From Rhizomys pruinosus (taxonomy: Eukaryota > Chordata > Mammalia > Rodentia > Spalacidae): 64,000 bases of DNA. Positions 24,101-64,000 of the stretch are shown here, one piece after another. Each line of letters begins with the position of its first letter. Position 1 is the first letter of the stretch. The notes beneath the pieces were generated by a model, which ran no database searches, had not been told where the DNA came from, and worked only from the letters and a program-made list of their open reading frames with translations. The stretch is from assembly GCA_009823505.1 (NCBI GenBank), contig VZQC01002896.1, positions 1,459,380 to 1,523,379 on the forward strand, in the 5' to 3' direction. The translations under genes and the position numbers were made by a program.

Positions 24101-24537
24101 CCTCAGTGGCCACACCACCCTGTCAGGGGGTGCTGAACAAAGGGAGCCCCAGACCTTGGACAGCCAGATCCAGGAGACAAGTAAGTGGCTGGGCTTGGCC
24201 TACGGGCCAGCCAGGGGCCCTGTCACTGGCTGAGAATTGACTGGAGTGTGACCTAAATTTTAACAGAGTCACCTTTTATCTTCCAGGCATCTAATGATGA
24301 CATTCTGGTCTCGTCTTCCGTCTCCCCTGTGTTCCCTCTCTTGTCTCCCCCTGTTGCCCTCTTCCCTTCCCTCCTCCCGTGTCACTGCAGATTGAGACCT
24401 ACAGGCTGACGTTCCGGGCAAATGCCAGGGCCCGCACCGACCATGGGGCCGACATTGTCTCCCGACCCCCCCACTTCCCTGGTGGCCCAAGCTTGGGTTC
24501 CTGGGCTCCTGGCTCCCTTTCCCGGGTTGTCCACTAG
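3856..24537 (+). CDS. Map4: MAP4 gene, 3' coding part (9 exons, alternative C-termini)
   Basis: Microtubule-associated protein 4 binds along and stabilises cytoplasmic microtubules in non-neuronal cells. The window holds the end of the basic Ser/Pro/Lys-rich region followed by tau/MAP2-type tubulin-binding repeats. Visible repeat signatures are [42 protein letters not shown] and [14 protein letters not shown]. Exons 3856-4039, 9242-9301, 9566-9861, 12561-12665, 15968-16060, 20272-20353, 22296-22408, 23979-24180 and 24287-24294 splice with GT-AG sites in matching phase into 380 codons plus stop. Ending instead through 24391-24537 gives 359 codons. Earlier exons, including the acidic projection domain, lie upstream of the window. 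Assignment rests on family sequence recognised from memory; the exon model is read directly from the sequence. Confidence 0.96.
4253..4422 (-). mobile_element. B1 part of a B2-head/B1 composite SINE (split by L1)
   Basis: B1(-) runs from about 4253 to 4408 and joins, at 4408/4409, the internal B2 sequence ttaaagacagttct. The rest of the B2 head resumes at 8160-8257, beyond the L1 insertion. Confidence 0.75.
4422..8160 (-). mobile_element. 5'-truncated LINE-1 with long open ORF2
   Basis: A minus-oriented L1. Its poly(A)/AT tail is at 4422-4445, its 3' UTR at about 4446-4697 and ORF2 from 8123 down to the TAG at 4698. It is truncated at 8160 inside the endonuclease domain. Flanking acagttct(t) on both sides looks like a short target duplication within a SINE. 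The lack of stops over 3.4 kb indicates a young copy. The 5' UTR and ORF1 are absent, so it is not autonomous. Confidence 0.95.
4698..8123 (-). CDS. L1 ORF2 protein, N-terminally truncated (endonuclease remnant + reverse transcriptase)
   Basis: 1,141 residues from the first ATG; the frame is also open upstream to the truncation point. Visible features in order: endonuclease C-terminal motifs GDFN (residues 12-15) and SDHS (96-99); the RT finger motif KSPGPDGF (about 337-344); RT block [12 protein letters not shown] (about 526-537); the catalytic FADD (568-571); then the C-terminal segment with the Cys/His-rich [18 protein letters not shown] motif. The family ORF2p is about 1,280 residues, so roughly the first 130, containing most endonuclease catalytic residues, are missing. 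It lies antisense in a MAP4 intron and is a selfish-element relic, not a host gene. Confidence 0.95.
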   Translation of the reverse strand: MSHTNPSTLIVGDFNTPLSPLARSTGQRINRETSELNNMIHQMDLIDLYRIFHPNTREYTFYSAPHGTFSKIDHILGHRRNLYKYKKIEIISCILSDHSAIKLNINTRISPTAYKNTWRLNNTLLNNEWVKEEIKKEIKAFLELNDNDNTTQQNLWDTLKAVLRGKFIALGAYIRKTERAQVNDLTLQLKALERQQQMNPKRNRQEEITKIRAEINEIETKKTIQKINEAKSWFFERINKIDRPLAQLTKRKKEQLQINTICDEKGNITTDKEKIKKIIWEYYKNLYSTKFENLEEMDEYLKSWESPKLGQEETSSLNRPITYEEIEDVVRSLPTKKSPGPDGFTAEFYKTFQKDLQPLFLKLFRSIQSEGILPNSFYEANITLLPKPGKDPTKKENYRPISLMNTDAKILNRILANRIQTHIKKIIHHDQVGFIPEMQGWFNIRKSINIIKHINGIKDKNHTIISIDAEKAFDKIQHPFMLKVLEGIGLEGSFLNVIKAIYRKPTANIILNGEMTETFPLKVGTRQGCPLSPLLFNIVLETLARAIRQEKDIKGVLIGKEEVKLSLFADDMIVYLRDAKNSTRKLLETINSFSKVAGYKINLRKSMAFLYTKNKQLEKEFKETFPLTIASKTIRYLGTNLTKDTKDLYNKNFKPLKKEIEEDLRRWKNLPCSWIGKINIVKMSILPKLLYRFNAIPIKIPKSFFTGLETKVLKFIWKNKRPRIAKSILSEKSYTGGISIPDFKLYYRAIVIKTAWYWHKNRPVDQWNKTEDPNLSTYNFSHLIFDKGAKKPQWRKDSIFSKWCWQNWITTCRRMKLNPYLSPCTKVNSRWIKDLNVKPQTLKVIEEKVGSRLQDIGVGKDFLNQTAAAQELRSTIDKWDLIKLKSFCTSKETIKEVKRNPTEWEETFTADTSDKALISRIYKLLKKQRKKKTNDPLNRWSKELNRDFTSEELEMSEKHLKNCSTSLIIKEMQIKTTLRYHLTPVRLARIKKTNDTKCWRGCGERGTLIHCWWECKLVQPLWKAVWRTLGRLGMNLPPDPAIPLLGMYPQDLRHHRDTCTAMFISALFTIAKSWNQPKCPSTDEWIEKMWYIYTMEFYAAVKKDDIMSFAGKWLELEDIMLSEVTQSQKNKRRMVSLICGC
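8160..8840 (-). mobile_element. SINE stack with repeated target site
   Basis: Contains the B2 head 8160-8257, B1(-) 8319-8463 directly followed by B2(-) 8464-8674, and B1(-) 8687-8828. The 12-mer gagtttgttaYt recurs at 4241-4252, 8266-8277, 8675-8686 and 8829-8840 and separates the elements, so successive SINEs entered the same site. Confidence 0.8.
8841..9241 (+). other. MAP4 intron, unique sequence
   Basis: No repeat or exon seen until the polypyrimidine tract before 9242. The following intron (9302-9565) carries a short B1(-) at about 9408-9523. Confidence 0.6.
9242..9301 (+). CDS. Map4: MAP4 exon, [18 protein letters not shown] segment
   Basis: This 60-nt exon encodes [20 protein letters not shown], highly characteristic of MAP4. 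The acceptor is tttgtgcag and the donor GTAGTG. Its flanking phases (1 and 1) make it a symmetric exon. Confidence 0.92.
9566..9861 (+). CDS. Map4: MAP4 exon with first tubulin-binding repeat
   Basis: Encodes [20 protein letters not shown] and further Ser/Thr/Pro/Lys-rich sequence. It then encodes the first tau-type repeat, ending in [24 protein letters not shown]. The segment before the repeat is the Pro-rich region known to modulate microtubule affinity in MAP4. The acceptor is ttttacag and the donor GTGAGT; it ends in phase 0. Confidence 0.95.
9862..12560 (+). repeat. MAP4 intron, SINE-rich then unique
   Basis: B1(+) 10077-10208; old tRNA-derived SINE(+) 10499-10685; B1(+) 10786-10962 with a 37-nt A-rich tail; B1(+) 11086-11230; B2(+) 11233-11445; a divergent B2-like element(+) 11525-11728; and B1(+) 11730-11905. 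11930-12560 is unique sequence with no recognised exon before the acceptor. Confidence 0.75.
12561..12665 (+). CDS. Map4: MAP4 cassette exon, inter-repeat spacer (35 aa)
   Basis: Phase 0-0 exon of 105 nt encoding [20 protein letters not shown] and on to QKPPAGK. It sits between repeat 1 and the next repeat, where tau has none, so MAP4 carries a spacer between its repeats. Being symmetric, it can be skipped without a frameshift. Confidence 0.93.
12866..13957. repeat. 39-bp minisatellite, 28 tandem units
   Basis: The core gctcagctagacaggaagaa recurs every 39 bp from 12866 to 13957 (28 x 39 = 1,092 bp). Inner units from about 13130 to 13800 are virtually identical. The outer units diverge: the first and last both carry taggtagg in place of tagacagg. 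It is intronic in MAP4. Because 39 is a multiple of three, more than one frame stays open throughout; this is not evidence of coding. Confidence 0.97.
13958..15967 (+). repeat. MAP4 intron, unique DNA with B1 elements
   Basis: 13958-14870 is unique, with no exon recognised. It is followed by a degraded B1(+) 14874-14998, B1(-) 15018-15126, (ATT)n 15128-15163 and B1(-) 15222-15361, then unique sequence and a T/G-rich tract leading to the acceptor at 15967. Confidence 0.7.
15128..15163. repeat. (ATT)n microsatellite
   Basis: Twelve uninterrupted ATT units between two minus-oriented B1 elements. Confidence 0.95.
15968..16060 (+). CDS. Map4: MAP4 repeat exon (31 aa, tau exon-10 equivalent)
   Basis: Phase 0-0 exon of 93 nt encoding exactly one 31-residue tubulin-binding repeat, starting [20 protein letters not shown] and ending [11 protein letters not shown]. 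Its position and length match the alternatively spliced tau exon 10. The donor is GTAAGT. Confidence 0.95.
16061..20271 (+). repeat. MAP4 intron with old SINEs
   Basis: 16061-17086 is unique, followed by the 63-bp triplication. Further on are an ID-headed SINE joined to a B1-like part (B4 type, (+) 17449-17640), an old tRNA-type SINE(+) 17944-18210, B1(+) 18234-18371, B2(+) 18645-18815 and a degraded B1(+) 19833-19935. The remainder is unique. No additional exon with MAP4 similarity was found. Confidence 0.7.
17087..17274. repeat. 62-63-bp tandem triplication
   Basis: Three copies (17087-17149, 17150-17211, 17212-17274) of a unit starting cctgggcagcaggtggctgg. The middle copy has lost one base, and there are few substitutions. 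Confidence 0.92.
20272..20353 (+). CDS. Map4: MAP4 repeat exon (VQIQNKK repeat)
   Basis: Encodes [20 protein letters not shown] then ANIKHKP. The repeat continues into the next coding exon, which supplies its GGG. A polypyrimidine tract and ccccag precede it; the donor is GTGAGT. This exon ends one base into a codon. Confidence 0.95.
20354..22295 (+). repeat. MAP4 intron with composite SINE
   Basis: A degraded tRNA-type SINE lies near 20440-20740. The composite B1/B2-head SINE is at 21228-21477. The rest is unique and GC-rich. The next intron (22409-23978) shows no repeat or exon. Confidence 0.65.
21228..21477 (-). mobile_element. Composite SINE: B2 head fused to B1
   Basis: Read on the minus strand, a B2 5' part runs from ggggctagagagatggctca to aagaaccagctttaa and passes directly into B1 (gccagccatggtggtgcaca) at 21371/21370. 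The junction is the same as in the copies at 4408, 43850 and 55716. Confidence 0.8.
22296..22408 (+). CDS. Map4: MAP4 last repeat exon
   Basis: Encodes [20 protein letters not shown] then [17 protein letters not shown], the final repeat, homologous to tau repeat 4. It ends in phase 0 after AVK, the branch point for the two alternative tails. The donor is GTAGTG, weaker than the other MAP4 donors here except that at 9302, which has the same GTAGTG core. Confidence 0.95.
23979..24180 (+). CDS. Map4: MAP4 alternative tail exon (TEGGGSE...)
   Basis: Encodes the acidic, Gly/Ser/Pro-rich tail beginning [20 protein letters not shown] and ending LDSQIQET. It splices after AVK. Its last base plus the next exon's GCATCTAA gives S-I-stop. 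This is the tail I know from common rodent MAP4 isoforms. The acceptor is ttgtag and the donor GTAAGT. Confidence 0.92.
24287..24294 (+). CDS. Map4: MAP4 final coding bases (S-I-stop) of terminal exon
   Basis: The terminal exon opens at the ttccag acceptor and reaches TAA at 24292-24294 within 8 nt, finishing the tail as QIQETSI. The rest of the exon is 3' UTR for this isoform. Confidence 0.88.
24391..24537 (+). CDS. Map4: MAP4 alternative C-terminus, tau/MAP2-like tail
   Basis: An internal acceptor (gtcactgcag, 24381-24390) lies inside the terminal exon. Joined after AVK in phase 0, it reads [20 protein letters not shown] then [12 protein letters not shown] and stops at TAG 24535-24537 after 48 residues. 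The LTFR...ARTDHGA core is the tail conserved in tau and MAP2. Sequence conservation argues it is used, but expression cannot be seen here. Confidence 0.85.
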   Translation: METYRLTFRANARARTDHGADIVSRPPHFPGGPSLGSWAPGSLSRVVH

Positions 24538-25727
24538 GCTTTGTGAGCTCTTGGGTGCTGGGCAGCCCTTTAGGCCCCCTTCCCTCCTGCCTCGCTTGCT
24601 CAGGGCAGCAGCAGCCCTGCCTCTCCATCTCCTTCCATGCCCTGCTGGGCCCAGCGCCAGCTTCATTCCTGTCCCATTGTCGCACACTGCTTCATGGAGA
24701 AAGTTGGGGGGGGGGTGGAGTGGAGTCTGGTGGGGCCCCATCGGATCTAGGAGGGGGAGCCAGATCCAGCTGCCTGTGTTTGGTTGCTTTTTGGACCAAA
24801 CTCAAAAGAAACTGACATGCTTCCCTCCCCCCTGGGATAACCTGGAGAACTAGTGTAGGGGTTCCACATCGTCCCAGCGCTGCCTGCATCCTCTAAGCCA
24901 CTGCCTGACTCCACGATGGAGGCCACTGTGCAGGTGGCACCAGGCGCTCTTGCTGCCCTGACCCGTTAGGGGTCAGTGCCACTCGTCCCCACTGCTTACC
25001 ATACCTGCCTAGCTGCTGTCTCACTTTTTTTCTTATTTTACTCTTTTTTTTCCCCTCCCTCCCAATAACCTATGAGCTGGTGGCATAGTCTGCAGGTTGA
25101 AGCCATGTCTAAACGAGAGTTCTCAGCAGGTGGTGAAGGTCGCAGGGAGGTCGGTTCTGAGTCTCCTCCCAGGAGGCTGTCAGGCACTGGGGGCTGCTGT
25201 GCTCTGGACAGCTTGGCCCCATGGGAAGGGAAGTGAGATGCGGGGCTACGGCCTAATGAGCAGTCTGGTAACTAGGGCTGGTCAGTGTGGACCGGCTGCG
25301 TTGGCATTGTGTGTGTATGCTGCTTTTCTAACCAAGAGGCTGGTTTTGGCACCTATCTCTTTCCCTGGGATCTGATAGGCAACTGTGCGATACAAAACCA
25401 AGGCTAGAGAATGGAGGTCAACATCCCCCAGGCCTGCGTGTGCAGGCCGAGACACCCAAACCCTTATGTCCAGGGGAGCCTGAGATGTCCAAAAGATTTG
25501 TGAACAGTGGGGAAATCAGGTGTGGAAATTTAAAAGTAAAATACGTGAGACTGAGGCCATCCCACTGTCTGTTCCTGGTCTGCCTGGAAAAGAGGGAAGG
25601 ACAGGCCAGCCTGAGGTGGGGCAGCCGCCATCCCAGCTTGGTCTGCTCGTGGGTGAGATGGCAGCAATGATGAGAAATCCTGGGAATTTGTATCGACACA
25701 GATTCTTTTTGCACTTGTATGTTTTGT

Positions 25728-25755
25728 AATAAAAGTTTGCATGGTTTCTAATAAA
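25728..25755 (+). terminator. MAP4 proximal polyadenylation signals (two AATAAA)
   Basis: AATAAA hexamers at 25728-25733 and 25750-25755 are followed by GT-rich sequence (cagtgtgtagtg), a typical downstream element. Confidence 0.75.
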
Positions 25756-26475
25756 GGATTCAAACCTCAGTGTGTAGTGCAGTGGCCTGGAGTGTCCAAA
25801 GGCTTCCCTGGCGGGGCATTTCCTGCTGCGCAGACTTGCCGTGAGGCTAGCCCAGACTTGACCTCTTTGGCCCTCTTGACCACAACCTCCAGCCACTCGT
25901 AGCAGACGTCTTCACTGTTTCTCCGTGGAGGGAGGGCATCCCTGGGCCTGAGGGCCTGTACATTTCTGAGGCAGCAGTTTCTTTTAGGAAATCTTGACAC
26001 TATTTCTTTAGCTCCCCAAGCACACAGAAGAAATTACAGTGGCCCATAAGAAAAAGCCCGAGCCATGGAACTCTCCTCCCACAGACTGGCTGCGGAATGT
26101 CCTAAGTGTGCTTGGACCCTTAGGCATTAGTGTTTGGTTAACAAGGGACAAGACAGAATGGGGAAGTGGGAGCCAGGGTGGTGCCCTTGCAAGAGCAAGG
26201 CACCTGAGGCTGTGACATGCTGAAGAGGTGAAGAGGTTCCGAGTCCTTTACTTGGCCAAGGCCCCAGATGCTCAGTGTCCTGCAGGGTTGGTTACCCGGT
26301 CCAGCTCCTTAGAGGGTCCCACAAGCCAAGAGAACCCGAGAAAGCTGAGGTGGGACCACAGGCCACATGATGTGCACACTTGCTGCATTTTGGGGTGGGG
26401 CCTTCCTGTGTTTTCCAGTTTGCTCATGGCTTAGCAGTTACCCACTGTCTGTAATTCTGTTGTACTGATTTCAAG

Positions 26476-26481
26476 AATAAA
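26476..26481 (+). terminator. MAP4 distal polyadenylation signal
   Basis: AATAAA is followed within about 30 nt by a T/G-rich stretch (tgtgttgcttctcttgtgtc). It is the last plus-strand signal before the 33-bp minisatellite. Confidence 0.65.
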
Positions 26482-26500
26482 GCTGCCTGACATCCATCAT

Positions 26501-27030
26501 TCAGGCTGTGTTGCTTCTCTTGTGTCAGTCTCCACATTCTGCTCATGCCCTGGAGCCTGACCACCAGCAGTGTGCTGACGGTGGGATGTTACAGGGGTCA
26601 AGACTGGCTGACAGTGGGATATCACAGGGGTCAAGACTGGCTGACGGTGGGATGTCACAGGGGTCAAGACTGGCTGACGGTGGGATGTCACAGGGGTCAA
26701 GACTGGCTGACGGTGGGATGTCACAGGGGTCAAGACTGGCTGACGGTGGGATGTCACAGGGGTCAAGACTGGCTGATGGTGGGATGTCACAGGGGTCAAG
26801 ACAAGGATGTCACAGGAGTCAAGACTGGCTGCTTGGCCCTTGCTTTTTTTTGGGGGGGGGGTCTTTTTGAGACAGGGTCTCCCCAGTTTTGGCTGTCCTA
26901 GAACTCACTATGTAGACCAGGCTGGCTTTGAACTCACAAAGATCCACCTGCCTCTGCTAGGACTAAAGGCATATACCACCACACCCTATGTAAACCTACA
27001 AGGATACTGACCTCCTAACAGCAGTACTCA
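26501..27030. other. Intergenic gap between convergent MAP4 and DHX30
   Basis: Contains the 33-bp minisatellite (26581-26830) and a B1(-) at about 26848-26995, then the DHX30 cleavage region. No further gene. Confidence 0.75.
26581..26830. repeat. 33-bp minisatellite, about 7.5 units
   Basis: Unit starting gtgggatgtcacaggggtca repeats every 33 bp at 26581, 26614, 26647, 26680, 26713, 26746 and 26779, and ends in a degenerate partial copy. Open frames on both strands follow from the multiple-of-three period. Confidence 0.95.
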
Positions 27031-27047
27031 CAAGGGATAAATATAAC

Positions 27048-27053
27048 TTTATT
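27048..27053 (-). terminator. DHX30 polyadenylation signal
   Basis: AATAAA on the minus strand (tttatt on plus), about 50 nt after the stop codon at 27101-27103. This implies a very short 3' UTR, as I recall for mammalian DHX30. Confidence 0.8.
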
Positions 27054-27100
27054 TTAAATAAACATTTGCACTCTGTACACAGCCCCAGCCGAAGAGGGGC

Positions 27101-62642
<35,542 letters not shown>

Positions 62643-64000
62643 CTGAGGAAAGAGAAAACATATCAGGGTGACATGTTCTCACTCTCTCAACAAATACCAC
62701 TGAACTGACTCATCCTGAGTATCCAAGTGGCACTCTGGACAGCAGGGCAGTATTGAGACCCAGCGACAGGTTCTGAAGAATAGGGGCAGCCATGCCACAC
62801 AAAAGAACAATTGTCGGGGGCTGGAGAGATGGCCTAGCGGTTAAGAGCGCCGACTGCTCTTGCAGAGGACCCGGGTTCAATCCCCAGCACCCACCTGGTG
62901 GCTGAGAACCGTCTGAAACTCCAGTTCCAGGGAAATCCAATACCCTCTTCTGACCTCCGTGGCATTGCATGACACGGGTGCACAAACGTACATGCAGACA
63001 GTACACTCATACACATAAAAAAATAAATAAAATTTTAAAAAAAGAAGAAAAGGGATTAAAAAAAAGAACGATTGTCTTATATAAATGCCACATATGATAT
63101 CCCTTGAGATCTCTTTGTGGCACTCCAGAAGCCCTCAAACTGTTCCATCATCTCCCCTCTATGAAAACTGTTTGGTTTGGTTTGGATGGTTGGTTGGAGG
63201 TAGCTTATCATGTAGCCTAGGCTGCCCTTGAATTTGCTGTGTAGACAAAGATGACTTTAAATTCCTAGTCCTCCTGCTTCCACCTCCCAAATACAGGCAT
63301 CACAGATGTGCAGCATCATCCCTGGCCTCTCTGGGTTTAACATCCATCTACATGTGTCTCTGCAGTCTTAACTCAAGAAAATAGAACAGGTCAAGCTAGG
63401 CCTGGTGGAACATACCTGTATTTCTAAAACTTGGGAGACAGAGGCAGGCAGATCTTTGTGAGTTCAAGTCCAGCCTGGTCTACACAACAAGTTCCAGGCC
63501 AGCCAAGGATACACAGTGAGACCTTGTCTAAATAAAAAAAAAAAAAAAACTGTTCACCACTGAAAGCCAATCAACCATGCAAATCTGAAGGACCCTGTGT
63601 TACTTATACTTTGTGCAGCTAACAAAGCACTTGCTCTGGGTTTCCCAGAAGGACACCTTAGTAACCAAATCCCATTACTCTTTCCCTCTAAGAACAGGGC
63701 AAAAAAGTAACTAATTGATAATTAGGTTCTAGCTCAGAGCTAAAAGCAGATCTACACTTACTATAATAGAATTCTTTCTCTTTCTAAGTGAAACAACTGG
63801 GGCCTGTGAGATAGCTCAGTGATTAAAGATACCTCCTGCTGCCGGGCGTGGTGGTGCACGCCTTTAATCCCAGCAGTCGGGAGGCAGAGGTAGGTGGATC
63901 TCTGTGGGTTCAAGGCCAACCTGGTCTACAGAGCAAGCTCCAGGACACCTGGTACTAAAAGGAAGACCCTATCTAAAAAATACCAAAAAAAAAAAAAAAA
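62643..64000 (-). repeat. DHX30 5' intron, continues past the window end
   Basis: B2(+) 62817-63040; old B1(-) 63190-63330; B1(+) 63392-63530; unique 63550-63800; a short tRNA-type head 63801-63838 abutting B1(+) 63841-63985. No exon recognised. Confidence 0.65.

Larger units (their letters stand above)
24295..26500 (+). other. Map4: MAP4 3' untranslated region
   Basis: Unique, GC-rich, SINE-free sequence follows the stop codon. It overlaps the alternative tail reading frame at its start. Polyadenylation signals at 25728, 25750 and 26476 suggest short (about 1.5 kb) and long (about 2.2 kb) forms. The exact cleavage sites are inferred. Confidence 0.75.

Noticed and set aside
26497..26901. Open frames on both strands with 11-residue repeats
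   Set aside because: Translation of the 33-bp minisatellite; not a gene.

Overview
The window is rodent nuclear DNA. It holds two convergent protein-coding genes in a background packed with 7SL-derived B1 and tRNA-derived B2 SINEs, some ID/B4-type SINEs and LINE-1 pieces. The presence of B1, B2 and ID elements together points to a mouse-like (myodont/muroid) rodent. The B1 and B2 consensus visible here differs from the Mus and Rattus forms I know, so I infer a different lineage (for example mole-rat or jerboa-like); this is a low-confidence guess.

Plus strand, about 1-26,500: the 3' part of MAP4, the ubiquitous microtubule-associated protein of the tau/MAP2 family. Nine exons, one with an alternative acceptor, were reconstructed with consensus splice sites and consistent phases. 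They encode the Ser/Pro/Lys-rich region, the tubulin-binding repeats and two mutually alternative C-termini. The introns carry a nearly full ORF2-bearing L1 (4.4-8.2 kb), serial same-site SINE insertions, a 28-copy 39-bp minisatellite (12.9-14.0 kb) and a 63-bp triplication. The 3' UTR has polyadenylation signals near 25.7 and 26.5 kb.

Minus strand, about 27,030 to beyond 62,642: DHX30, a DExH-box RNA helicase with two N-terminal dsRNA-binding domains. Twenty coding exons are placed. Every phase closes, giving a 1,222-aa product for the form starting in a CpG island at 49.3 kb; that form begins with an Arg-rich mitochondrial-type leader. A second first-coding-exon path (62.5 kb exon, start codon outside the window) gives the other N-terminus. 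The catalytic half is compact (11 exons in about 3.3 kb), while the first introns are large SINE graveyards. One 75-nt intron ends like the human MIR1226 mirtron. A U6 snRNA retrocopy lies antisense in another intron.

The two genes end only about 550 bp apart, tail to tail, separated by a 33-bp minisatellite and one B1. They do not form a pathway: MAP4 acts on cytoplasmic microtubules, and DHX30 on mitochondrial and cytoplasmic RNA.

The most unusual signals are: a chimeric B2-head/B1 SINE with the same junction at four loci; repeated SINE insertion into the same target site; a triplicated splice donor in DHX30; a perfect 50-bp palindrome; a B1 snap-back; and a B1 carrying a templated 44-bp L1 patch. 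No prokaryotic-style system (CRISPR, operon, IS) is present.
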